Source: Marinomonas algicola
GTDB lineage: Bacteria; Pseudomonadota; Gammaproteobacteria; Pseudomonadales; Marinomonadaceae
Direction of reading: 5' to 3'
NCBI RefSeq assembly: GCF_014805825.1
Contig: NZ_CP061941.1
Coordinates: 1 to 64,000, forward strand
Length of the DNA stretch: 64,000 nucleotides
A program made the position numbers and the translations under genes. A model generated the notes under the pieces. That model made no database searches. It saw only the letters and a program-made list of their open reading frames with translations, and was not told the DNA's origin. Of this stretch, positions 1 to 7,897 are shown in pieces; position 1 is the first letter of the stretch; every line of letters starts with the position of its first letter.

Positions 1-39
1 TATTGGTCGCAAAACCATTCTGGTGAATAATTTATTTTT

Positions 40-48
40 TGTGGATAA
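40..48 (-). promoter_or_regulatory. DnaA box upstream of dnaA
   Basis: TGTGGATAA is the exact reverse complement of the consensus DnaA box TTATCCACA. It lies 60 bp before the dnaA start codon in an AT-rich stretch. DnaA autoregulation through such boxes is established in other bacteria. The site could also be the right edge of an oriC that continues to the left of the window. Only 108 bp are visible upstream, so I cannot tell which. Confidence 0.75.
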
Positions 49-108
49 GTTTTTCTCATCGCTGTATGATTTCGCCCTATTTATTTTTTACTATGGAGTA
101 AGCATATT

Positions 109-1638
109 GTGTCTTTGGAGCATTGGGATCTTTGCCTGAAGCGGTTGCAAGACGAATTCTCCGCTCAACAATTTAATACCTGGATTCGACCTTTACAGGT
201 GGAATCATCAGAATCAGGCGATTTACAGCTAACGGCACCGAATCGTTTTGTTCTAGATTGGGTGACAAATAAATACCAAACTCGTATTAAAGAGCTCTTA
301 TCTGAAATTTCCGGTAATGAGCCTGCGCCCAGTTTGGTTTTTAGTGTTCGATCTCAAAACATGAGTCAACCCTCCCCTCCTCCTAAATCCAGTATGGAGA
401 CCGTCGCTCCTGTACGAGAAGAGGTGTCTAAGCCTTCTTTCCATGCTGGCTTTGGTCTGATGGATGCGGAAGCGGATAGCCGAACTGATATCGAATTTGA
501 AGCGCCATTAAAATTAAAAGAGTCTTCTCTCATTGGCTCTTTAGAGCCTTATGAGCAAGGTCAATTGCCGCTTAACTCAACAAATCGTAAAGTCGAAGTT
601 GAAGGTGGAATTAATCACGGTGCTAACCTAAATAACTCCTTCACTTTTGATAACTTTGTTGAGGGTAAATCTAACCAACTTGCTCATGCTGCGGCCTTAC
701 AAATTGCTGAAAACCCTGGTGGTGCTTATAACCCGCTTTTTATATACGGTGGCGTTGGTCTAGGTAAGACCCACTTAATGCAAGCCGTGGGTACAGAATT
801 AATGCGCCATAATCCGAATGCGAAAGTGGTGTATCTTCATTCAGAACGCTTCGTTGCGGATATGGTAAAAGCGTTGCAATTAAACGCGATCAATGACTTT
901 AAACGCTATTATCGTTCAGTTGATGCGTTACTGATTGATGATATTCAATTTTTTGCGGGCAAAGATCGTACACAAGAAGAATTTTTCCACACTTTTAATG
1001 CATTATTAGAAGGTGGTCAGCAAATGATTTTAACCTGTGATCGATACCCGAAAGAGATTCAAGGTCTTGAAGATCGATTAAAATCGCGCTTTGGTTGGGG
1101 ATTAACGGTTGCTATTGAACCGCCAGAGCTAGAAACTCGCGTGGCAATTTTAATGCGTAAAGCGGATGAAAGTGGCATTAAGTTATCTTATGATTCTGCT
1201 TTCTTTATTGCACAAAAAATTCGTTCTAATGTGCGAGAACTAGAAGGTGCATTGAAGCGTGTTATCGCCAACTCGCATTTTACCGGTCGTGCTATTACGC
1301 CTGATTTTGTCAGAGAGTCCTTAAAAGACCTTTTAGCATTGCAAGATAAGCTTGTTAATATTGATAATATTCAGCGAATTGTTGCGGAATATTATAAAAT
1401 TAAGGTGAGTGATTTATTATCGAAGCGACGCAATCGTTCAATAGCAAGACCCAGACAGGTCGCCATGTCTTTGGCGAAAGAACTGACAAGTCACAGTTTA
1501 CCTGAAATTGGTGATGCATTTGGGGGTCGAGATCATACGACCGCATTGCATGCGATTCGTAAGATTAAAGAATTACAGGATACAGATTCTGATATCCGCG
1601 AAGATTACAAACAACTTATGCGAATTTTGACTACCTAA
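109..1638 (+). CDS. dnaA: Chromosomal replication initiator protein DnaA
   Basis: DnaA binds DnaA boxes at oriC, melts the origin as an ATP-bound filament and loads the DnaB helicase. The 509-residue product has the N-terminal domain I (about 1-80), a long acidic domain II linker (about 85-170), the AAA+ core with Walker A GGVGLGKTH (214-222) and Walker B LLIDDIQ (274-280), and the C-terminal DNA-binding domain with the signature GRDHTTALHA near residue 472. It is longer than E. coli DnaA (467 aa) mainly in the linker. The start is GTG, with GGAG about 10 bp upstream. It heads a replication gene cluster with dnaN, recF and gyrB. Confidence 0.98.
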   Translation: MSLEHWDLCLKRLQDEFSAQQFNTWIRPLQVESSESGDLQLTAPNRFVLDWVTNKYQTRIKELLSEISGNEPAPSLVFSVRSQNMSQPSPPPKSSMETVAPVREEVSKPSFHAGFGLMDAEADSRTDIEFEAPLKLKESSLIGSLEPYEQGQLPLNSTNRKVEVEGGINHGANLNNSFTFDNFVEGKSNQLAHAAALQIAENPGGAYNPLFIYGGVGLGKTHLMQAVGTELMRHNPNAKVVYLHSERFVADMVKALQLNAINDFKRYYRSVDALLIDDIQFFAGKDRTQEEFFHTFNALLEGGQQMILTCDRYPKEIQGLEDRLKSRFGWGLTVAIEPPELETRVAILMRKADESGIKLSYDSAFFIAQKIRSNVRELEGALKRVIANSHFTGRAITPDFVRESLKDLLALQDKLVNIDNIQRIVAEYYKIKVSDLLSKRRNRSIARPRQVAMSLAKELTSHSLPEIGDAFGGRDHTTALHAIRKIKELQDTDSDIREDYKQLMRILTT

Positions 1639-1672
1639 TGCTAGGTGTTAAGTTAAGAAAACGGGGATCATA

Positions 1673-2770
1673 ATGAAATTTTCAGTCGTCCGCGAGGCGC
1701 TTCTTAAACCACTTCAATTAGTTGCTGGTGTAGTAGAGCGTAAGCAAACCATGCCTGTTTTGGCAAATGTACTTGTTGAAGTTAAGGACAATATTCTTAC
1801 CTTGACTGGCTCTGACTTAGAAGTGGAGCTGATCAGTCATGTGCCATTAGATGAGTGTGAGGAAGGTCGTGTTACTGTTCCCGCTCGAAAGTTGGTTGAT
1901 ATTTGTAAAAGTCTACCGGATTCCGCCGTCATTGAATTTTCATTAGATGATCAAAAAGCAGTGATTCGGTCTGGTCGTTCTCGTTTTAGTCTGTCAACGC
2001 TACCTGCAGAAGAGTTTCCAAATATTCAAGATATGCAGGGCGACCTGAGTGTGGTTGTTGCGCAATCAAGTGTCCGTCGTTTGATCGAACGCACAGGCTT
2101 TGCCATGGCGAACCAAGACGTTCGCTATTATTTAAACGGAATGTTGCTTGAAGTGGCGGATGGTCAATTACGAGTCGTTGCAACCGATGGCCACAGATTG
2201 GCAACAGCAATTGAAGACGCTCAAGTGACCGGCGACTTAACGCAAGTTATTGTGCCTCGTAAAGGGGTGTTAGAACTGAACCGTTTGTTGAGTGATACAG
2301 ACGAAACGGTTGAATTGGTGATTGGTTCAAATCATATTCGTGCAAAAGTAGCGGATTATGTGTTTACCTCTAAATTAGTGGAAGGTAAATTCCCTGATTA
2401 CCATCGAGTGATTCCGCGTAATAATGAAAAAATCATCATTGCGGATCGTTTAGAATTACGCCAAGTGTTCTTGCGAGCCTCAATTTTATCAAATGAAAAG
2501 TACCGTGGTGTACGTTTAATACTGAAAAATGGCATGTTGCAAGTGTTTGCCAATAACCCAGAGCAAGAAGAAGCTGAAGAGTCTGTCTTGGTTCAATACC
2601 AAGGTGATAATTTAGAAGTGGGCTTCAATGTGGGTTATCTACTGGATGTATTAGGCGTGGTAAACAGCCAAGAGGTACGTATTTCATTAAACGACTCCAA
2701 CAGCAGTGCTTTGATTGAAGAATCTCAAAGCCATGCGGCTCAATACGTTGTTATGCCTATGCGTCTTTAA
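1673..2770 (+). CDS. dnaN: DNA polymerase III sliding clamp, beta subunit
   Basis: The beta clamp is a ring-shaped homodimer that tethers the replicative polymerase to DNA and docks many repair proteins. The 365-residue product is the normal length for three tandem clamp folds and ends with the typical C-terminus YVVMPMRL. It starts 34 bp after dnaA, with GGGGATC upstream of ATG as a plausible ribosome binding site. The order dnaA-dnaN-recF-gyrB is the conserved bacterial replication cluster, so co-transcription with dnaA is likely. Confidence 0.98.
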   Translation: MKFSVVREALLKPLQLVAGVVERKQTMPVLANVLVEVKDNILTLTGSDLEVELISHVPLDECEEGRVTVPARKLVDICKSLPDSAVIEFSLDDQKAVIRSGRSRFSLSTLPAEEFPNIQDMQGDLSVVVAQSSVRRLIERTGFAMANQDVRYYLNGMLLEVADGQLRVVATDGHRLATAIEDAQVTGDLTQVIVPRKGVLELNRLLSDTDETVELVIGSNHIRAKVADYVFTSKLVEGKFPDYHRVIPRNNEKIIIADRLELRQVFLRASILSNEKYRGVRLILKNGMLQVFANNPEQEEAEESVLVQYQGDNLEVGFNVGYLLDVLGVVNSQEVRISLNDSNSSALIEESQSHAAQYVVMPMRL

Positions 2771-2812
2771 ATCTTGTTAATGCTTGGCAAAAAATAACGC
2801 ATGCTACATATT

Positions 2813-2852
2813 AAACAGCCCCTGCTTGAATCGAGTATTGCAGGGGCTGTTT
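2813..2852 (+). terminator. Strong intergenic hairpin between dnaN and recF
   Basis: A 13-bp perfect stem (2813-2825 with 2840-2852) encloses a 14-nt loop. Only three T residues follow, so it is an imperfect intrinsic terminator. It may attenuate transcription into recF or protect the dnaN 3' end, which would fit the much lower need for RecF than for the clamp. That role is inferred from position. Confidence 0.55.
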
Positions 2853-2888
2853 GTCATTTGAGTATATTGGATTAAGGCTTTTCACATT

Positions 2889-4004
2889 ATGTCGATAGTA
2901 CGTTTGGACATCTCCAAAGTACGTAACCTCGAACAAATCTCGTTTTCTCCTTCTCCCCAAGTGAACCTAATTACTGGGGTAAATGGCAGTGGTAAAACGT
3001 CGATTCTTGAAGGCATTCACTTATTGTCATTTGGACGTTCTTTTCGAAGTCATAAGCATAAAACGTATATTCAGCATGAAAAAGAAGAATGCGTTGTGTT
3101 CGCTCAATTGACAGCGAAGCGGGATGATCTTATTTCGATGGGGTTAAGACGCGCACGTGATGGCACGATCGATGTGCACATTCAGGGACAAAAAGCACAA
3201 TCAGTGGTTGAACTCGCAGAAAGGCTCCCCGTTCAACTGATTAACCCAGATGCCTTTCGGTTATTGGAAGGCTCCCCGAAAATTCGTCGACAATTTGTCG
3301 ACTGGGGTGCCTTTCATTCTGATAACGGCTTTATTAATGCTTGGAGAGATTGGCAAAAAGCATTAAAACAGCGCAATTCTTTGCTTAGACGTGGTAAAAT
3401 ATCCACCAGTTTATTAATGGCTTTTGACCATGAGTTGATTCGGTTAGGGGATAAGGTAAATCACTATCGCCTAAACTACATCAATCAACTGACACCAATT
3501 TTTTTATCTGTGTTGGCGGAGCTATCTGATTCAATTAAAGTGCGACTGTCATTTTCTCAGGGGTGGGACGCGACAAAAAGTCTGACGGATGCCATGGCAT
3601 CTTCCTGTGATAGAGACATCGACATCGGGTATACTCAAATAGGTCCCCAACGAGCCGATTTGCGAGTCAAAACCGATGCGGGTGACGCACTTGATACACT
3701 TTCCAGAGGCCAGCAGAAACTGGTGGTTTCTGCTTTAAAAATTGCCCAAGGAAAGCGGTTAATTGAAATGGGCCGTCCTTTGGTGTTTCTAGTGGATGAT
3801 TTACCCGCTGAGTTAGATACTCAACATAGACAAAAACTGTGCGCACTGTTAGAAGCGTTAAACAATCAAATTTTTATAACCAGTGTTGAGCCAGATATTA
3901 TGGATTACACTTGGTCCGACACAACCGACGTTCGTCACTTCGAAATGAAAGAAGGCGAATTGTCTTTATCCGAGCGAAGGTTTGCAGGAGAGTTAAATGA
4001 GTGA
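2889..4004 (+). CDS. recF: DNA replication and repair protein RecF
   Basis: RecF is an SMC/ABC-like ATPase that, with RecO and RecR, loads RecA onto gapped DNA and helps restart stalled forks. Walker A reads GVNGSGKTS (30-38), the ABC signature is LSRGQQK in the last third, and LVFLVDDLPAEL is the Walker B/D-loop region. At 371 residues it has family length. The gene ends with TGA inside gyrB, overlapping it by 8 bases, which implies translational coupling. Confidence 0.97.
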   Translation: MSIVRLDISKVRNLEQISFSPSPQVNLITGVNGSGKTSILEGIHLLSFGRSFRSHKHKTYIQHEKEECVVFAQLTAKRDDLISMGLRRARDGTIDVHIQGQKAQSVVELAERLPVQLINPDAFRLLEGSPKIRRQFVDWGAFHSDNGFINAWRDWQKALKQRNSLLRRGKISTSLLMAFDHELIRLGDKVNHYRLNYINQLTPIFLSVLAELSDSIKVRLSFSQGWDATKSLTDAMASSCDRDIDIGYTQIGPQRADLRVKTDAGDALDTLSRGQQKLVVSALKIAQGKRLIEMGRPLVFLVDDLPAELDTQHRQKLCALLEALNNQIFITSVEPDIMDYTWSDTTDVRHFEMKEGELSLSERRFAGELNE

Positions 4005-6420
4005 AAATAGTTACGATTCGTCCAGTATCAAAGTTCTTAAAGGTCTTGATGCCGTTCGTAAACGACCAGGCATGTACATCGGCGATACAGACGACGGCAC
4101 AGGCTTGCATCACATGGTATTCGAGGTTGTCGATAACTCGATTGATGAGGCTTTAGCGGGTCATTGCGATACGATCACTGTGACTATTCACCCAGATGAA
4201 TCCATTTCAGTTTCTGATAATGGTCGTGGTATCCCTGTTGATATTCATGAAGAAGAAGGCATTTCCGCCGCCGAAGTGATTATGACGGTATTGCATGCCG
4301 GTGGTAAATTCGATGACAACTCGTATAAAGTATCTGGTGGTTTGCATGGTGTGGGTATTTCGGTTGTAAACGCCCTGTCAAAAAGCCTGACTTTGACGAT
4401 TCGTAAAGAAGGCAAAGTGTACGAACAAACGTATGTACACGGTGTGCCTCAAGCGCCACTTGCGATTATTGGTGAATCCGATGGCGCAGGTACAACGGTT
4501 CATTTCCACCCATCAGAAGACACTTTCACGAATATCTTATTTGTTTACGATATTTTGGCAAAACGTCTACGTGAGTTATCTTTCTTGAACTCCGGTGTTG
4601 CGATACATCTAAAAGATGAACGTTCTGGTAAAGAAGATTTCTTTAACTATGATGGCGGTTTACGTTCGTTTGTTGAGCATTTGAATACCAATAAAACACC
4701 GATCAACCAAATCTTTCATTTTATCTGTCAGCGTGATGATTTAGACGATGGCATTGCTGTAGAAGTCGCTTTGCAGTGGAATGAAGGCTTCCAAGAAAAC
4801 ATTTATTGCTATACTAATAATATTCCTCAACGTGATGGTGGTGCCCATTTAGCGGGCTTCCGTGCGGCGTTAACCCGTACTCTTAATACCTTTATTGAGA
4901 AAGAAGGTTTAGCGAAAAAATCCAAAGTTGCGACAACGGGTGACGACAGCCGTGAAGGCTTAACCGCTATTGTTTCTGTGAAAGTGCCTGATCCAAAATT
5001 CTCTTCTCAAACTAAAGATAAGTTGGTTTCTTCAGAAGTAAAAACAGCGGTAGAGCAAGAAATGAGCCGTCGCTTTTCTGAATATCTGTTAGAGTCTCCT
5101 GGTGAAGCAAAAATCATAGTCAATAAAATGATTGATGCGGCGCGAGCGCGTGAAGCAGCCCGTCGAGCACGTGATATGACGCGTCGTAAAGGCGCGTTAG
5201 ACATCGCTGGTTTACCTGGAAAACTGGCCGATTGCCAAGAGAAAGATCCTGCGCTTTCTGAAATCTACCTAGTGGAGGGTGATTCCGCTGGTGGTTCGGC
5301 AAAACAAGGTCGAGATCGTCGTACTCAAGCTATTTTGCCTCTGAAAGGTAAAATACTGAACGTTGAAAAAGCCCGTTTTGACAAAATGCTGTCTTCTGTA
5401 GAAGTCGGTACTTTAATTACAGCATTAGGCTGCGGTATTGGCCGTGACGAATTTAACGTCGAGAAATTGCGCTACCACAGCATCGTTATTATGACCGATG
5501 CCGACGTCGATGGATCACATATTCGAACATTGTTGCTAACCTTCTTCTTCCGCCAAATGCCAGAAGTTATCGAACGTGGCCATATCTTTATTGCGCAACC
5601 GCCTTTGTTCAAAATTACCCGTGGTAAACAAGAGCAATACATTAAAGATGAAGCGGCTCTAGATCAGCACTTAATTGAAGTGGCTCTAGATGGCGCAAAC
5701 ATGTATGTTAACGAAGGCGCGCCCGCCATTCAAGGTGAGCCTCTTTCTAAGATGATGCATGATTACATTCGTATTGAAGATGACATCAAACGTTTGTCTC
5801 GTGTGTATCCTAGAGATGTGATGGGTAAGTTACTGTACTGCAAAAAACTGACTCAAGAAAATTTAAAGGAAGAAGCATTAGTAATTGAATGGGTTGAAGC
5901 CATTCGATCTATGATGCCGCTTGATGCACGAACAGGCTTCCGTTTTGATTTTTCTGTTGAGTTCGACGTTGAACGCAGTGATTACCTACCTGTGGTCGAA
6001 ATCATGTCTCATGGTGTATCGAATCGTTACCGTTTTGAAGCGGCCTTCTTTAATTCTCCTGAATACAAGCGCATTGTCGCCATGTCTGAATTAGTGAGTG
6101 AAATCTTCAGTGAAGAGTCATTTATTAAGCGCCGTGAACGTACTCAAGCCGTGACTACGGTGGAAGAAATGAAAGCCTGGCTGATGAAAGAAGCGTCTCG
6201 TGGCATGACACTGCAACGATACAAAGGACTGGGCGAGATGAACCCAGATCAACTTTGGGAAACCACCATGGATCCTGATGCCCGCCGTATGTTGCGCGTT
6301 ACCATAGACGATGCGGTTGCCGCGGATCAAATGTTCACCACCTTAATGGGTGATGAAGTTGAACCACGTCGTAACTTTATCCAAGATAATGCACTATCAG
6401 TAGAAAACTTAGACGTATAA
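3997..6420 (+). CDS. gyrB: DNA gyrase subunit B
   Basis: GyrB is the ATPase half of the GyrA2B2 topoisomerase that introduces negative supercoils. The 807-residue product has the N-terminal GHKL ATPase fold (VVDNSIDEALAG and the glycine-rich GGLHGVGISVVN), the transducer domain, the TOPRIM region (EGDSAGGSAKQGRD and DADVDGSHIRTLLLTFFFR) and the C-terminal QRYKGLGEMNPDQLWETTM motif. The length matches E. coli-type GyrB, including the insertion in the C-terminal part. Its start overlaps recF, with AGGAG about 5 bp upstream. A terminator follows. Confidence 0.98.
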   Translation: MSENSYDSSSIKVLKGLDAVRKRPGMYIGDTDDGTGLHHMVFEVVDNSIDEALAGHCDTITVTIHPDESISVSDNGRGIPVDIHEEEGISAAEVIMTVLHAGGKFDDNSYKVSGGLHGVGISVVNALSKSLTLTIRKEGKVYEQTYVHGVPQAPLAIIGESDGAGTTVHFHPSEDTFTNILFVYDILAKRLRELSFLNSGVAIHLKDERSGKEDFFNYDGGLRSFVEHLNTNKTPINQIFHFICQRDDLDDGIAVEVALQWNEGFQENIYCYTNNIPQRDGGAHLAGFRAALTRTLNTFIEKEGLAKKSKVATTGDDSREGLTAIVSVKVPDPKFSSQTKDKLVSSEVKTAVEQEMSRRFSEYLLESPGEAKIIVNKMIDAARAREAARRARDMTRRKGALDIAGLPGKLADCQEKDPALSEIYLVEGDSAGGSAKQGRDRRTQAILPLKGKILNVEKARFDKMLSSVEVGTLITALGCGIGRDEFNVEKLRYHSIVIMTDADVDGSHIRTLLLTFFFRQMPEVIERGHIFIAQPPLFKITRGKQEQYIKDEAALDQHLIEVALDGANMYVNEGAPAIQGEPLSKMMHDYIRIEDDIKRLSRVYPRDVMGKLLYCKKLTQENLKEEALVIEWVEAIRSMMPLDARTGFRFDFSVEFDVERSDYLPVVEIMSHGVSNRYRFEAAFFNSPEYKRIVAMSELVSEIFSEESFIKRRERTQAVTTVEEMKAWLMKEASRGMTLQRYKGLGEMNPDQLWETTMDPDARRMLRVTIDDAVAADQMFTTLMGDEVEPRRNFIQDNALSVENLDV

Positions 6421-6464
6421 ATCTGAATGAGACACTTTAATCTCGCATAAGATTGATTTAAAAA

Positions 6465-6487
6465 GCAGCCACTAGGCTGCTTTTTTT
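6465..6487 (+). terminator. Rho-independent terminator of gyrB
   Basis: A GC-rich 6-bp stem GCAGCC/GGCTGC with a 4-nt ACTA loop (6465-6480) is followed directly by seven T residues. It closes the dnaA-gyrB cluster, about 45 bp after the gyrB stop codon. Confidence 0.92.
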
Positions 6488-6510
6488 GGCTACTCGCTTT
6501 TTACAAACTC

Positions 6511-7359
6511 TTACAGCGCCGCTTTAATACTGTCTTCAATGGATGTGGTTGGTCGGCCAATTAAGGTTGACAGGGTTTTACTGTCGTTGAACAAGCCTCC
6601 TTTAGAGGCACCAATATCTGAGTTGGCTAGTATGGTCGCCAGCCCTTCAGGTAAGCCGACTTGAGTCAAAACCTGAGCGTATTCTGTTTCTGGTAGGTTT
6701 TGGTACACCACTGTTGTACCTGATTCTTTGGAAATTGCGCTGGCGTACTCGGTCAAAGTAAATGCGTTGTCTCCGGCCAGTTCGTATACTTTGCCTGCTT
6801 GGTTATCGCTAGTCAGTACAACCGCAGCGGCTTCGGCGTAATCGACACGGGATGCGGTAGAGAATTTACCTTCCCCTGCACTGCCAAGCACGGCTCCGTG
6901 TTCAAGCGCCATTCCAATGTTTGCCGTGTAGTTTTCTGAATACCAACCATTGCGCAGTAGTACGTAAGGCACATCGGATTCCGCTAAGCGTTTCTCTGTT
7001 TCGATATGTTCTGCCGCGAGCGCTAACGGTGAGCTAACGGCCTGTAAAATACTGGTGTATGCGATCAGTGAAACGCCCGCTTCTTTTGCCGCATTGATGA
7101 CATTCGTATGTTGAGGAGTACGTTGACCTACTTCACTGGAAGAAATCAGCAGCAATTTCTCTACGCCAGCAAAAGCGCTAACCAAGGTGTCTGGTTGTGC
7201 ATAGTCGGCATGACGAACTTGTACGCCTTTTTCAGCTAGGTCTTTTACACTGTCTGGATTTCGGACGGCGGCAATAATATGGCTCGCGTCTGTTTTCTCT
7301 AATAGCGAATGAATGACCAAACGGCCTAGTTGACCGGAAGCGCCTGTGACTAAAATCAT
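6511..7359 (-). CDS. qorB: NAD(P)H:quinone oxidoreductase, NmrA-like SDR (QorB/YtfG type)
   Basis: This is an atypical short-chain dehydrogenase with an N-terminal Rossmann motif GASGQLGRL (6-14). The sequence closely follows E. coli QorB (YtfG), with shared stretches such as LLLISSSEVGQR, VINAAKEAGV, LRNGWYSENY and SDIGASKGGLF. It probably reduces quinones with NADPH and detoxifies electrophiles in the cytosol. At 282 residues it has the family length. It is divergently transcribed from an HxlR-type regulator, the same pairing as ytfG/ytfH in E. coli, and its promoter lies in the shared intergenic region. Confidence 0.93.
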   Translation of the reverse strand: MILVTGASGQLGRLVIHSLLEKTDASHIIAAVRNPDSVKDLAEKGVQVRHADYAQPDTLVSAFAGVEKLLLISSSEVGQRTPQHTNVINAAKEAGVSLIAYTSILQAVSSPLALAAEHIETEKRLAESDVPYVLLRNGWYSENYTANIGMALEHGAVLGSAGEGKFSTASRVDYAEAAAVVLTSDNQAGKVYELAGDNAFTLTEYASAISKESGTTVVYQNLPETEYAQVLTQVGLPEGLATILANSDIGASKGGLFNDSKTLSTLIGRPTTSIEDSIKAAL

Positions 7360-7417
7360 GGTTTTCTTCTTTAAGTGTTAAGTTGATAAAGCTACAATAA
7401 ACTACTAACAAACTTTT

Positions 7418-7443
7418 GGTAAGTACCTACCTAAAGGTAAGTA
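7418..7443 (+). promoter_or_regulatory. Candidate HxlR operator with direct repeat
   Basis: The divergent qorB/HxlR intergenic region holds GGTAAGTACCTACC (7418-7431), which is palindromic at 12 of 14 positions. The octamer GGTAAGTA recurs at 7436-7443, 18 bp from the first copy, just before the regulator start. HxlR-family proteins bind such dyads as dimers. Assignment to this regulator is inferred from position. Confidence 0.45.
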
Positions 7444-7454
7444 TGGAGAAAATT

Positions 7455-7868
7455 ATGCAAGAAAAAGTCAACTTAACAAAAACGTCGTTGTCAGAACGAT
7501 TCACACGTGGGGATGTTCTCTCGAGTGAATGCCCTGCTCGTGATGTGTTAAAACACATAACAAGTCGTTGGGGTGGATTGGTCTTAATCGCCCTGCACGA
7601 GGGAGAAACATTTCGTTTTAGTGAACTACGTCGAATCATTCAAGGGGTGAGTGAGAAGATGCTGGCGCAAACGTTGCAGGCATTAGAGCAGGATGGCTTT
7701 GTTATTCGCACCTCTTATCCCGTTGTGCCACCGCATGTGGAATACAGTTTGACGAAGTTAGGTTCCGAAGCCGCTGTGCATGTGGCTGGATTGGCGGACT
7801 GGGTTGAGGGAAATCTTACCGAAATTTTATCGAATAGAAACAAGGCGGTCTTAACCAAAGCATCGTAA
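7455..7868 (+). CDS. HxlR-family winged-helix transcriptional regulator (QorR/YtfH type)
   Basis: The 137-residue product is a small winged-helix DNA-binding protein. Its segment SSECPARDVLKHITSRWG carries the conserved cysteine near the start of the HxlR domain that acts as a redox or electrophile sensor in characterised members. The start at 7455 is chosen because GGAG sits 6 bp before the ATG. An upstream ATG (7443) and a TTG (7416) are in frame but would run into the presumed operator. It is divergent from qorB and most likely controls it and itself. Confidence 0.88.
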   Translation: MQEKVNLTKTSLSERFTRGDVLSSECPARDVLKHITSRWGGLVLIALHEGETFRFSELRRIIQGVSEKMLAQTLQALEQDGFVIRTSYPVVPPHVEYSLTKLGSEAAVHVAGLADWVEGNLTEILSNRNKAVLTKAS

Positions 7869-7897
7869 GACAGCCTGTATGATATGGCTTATATCCG

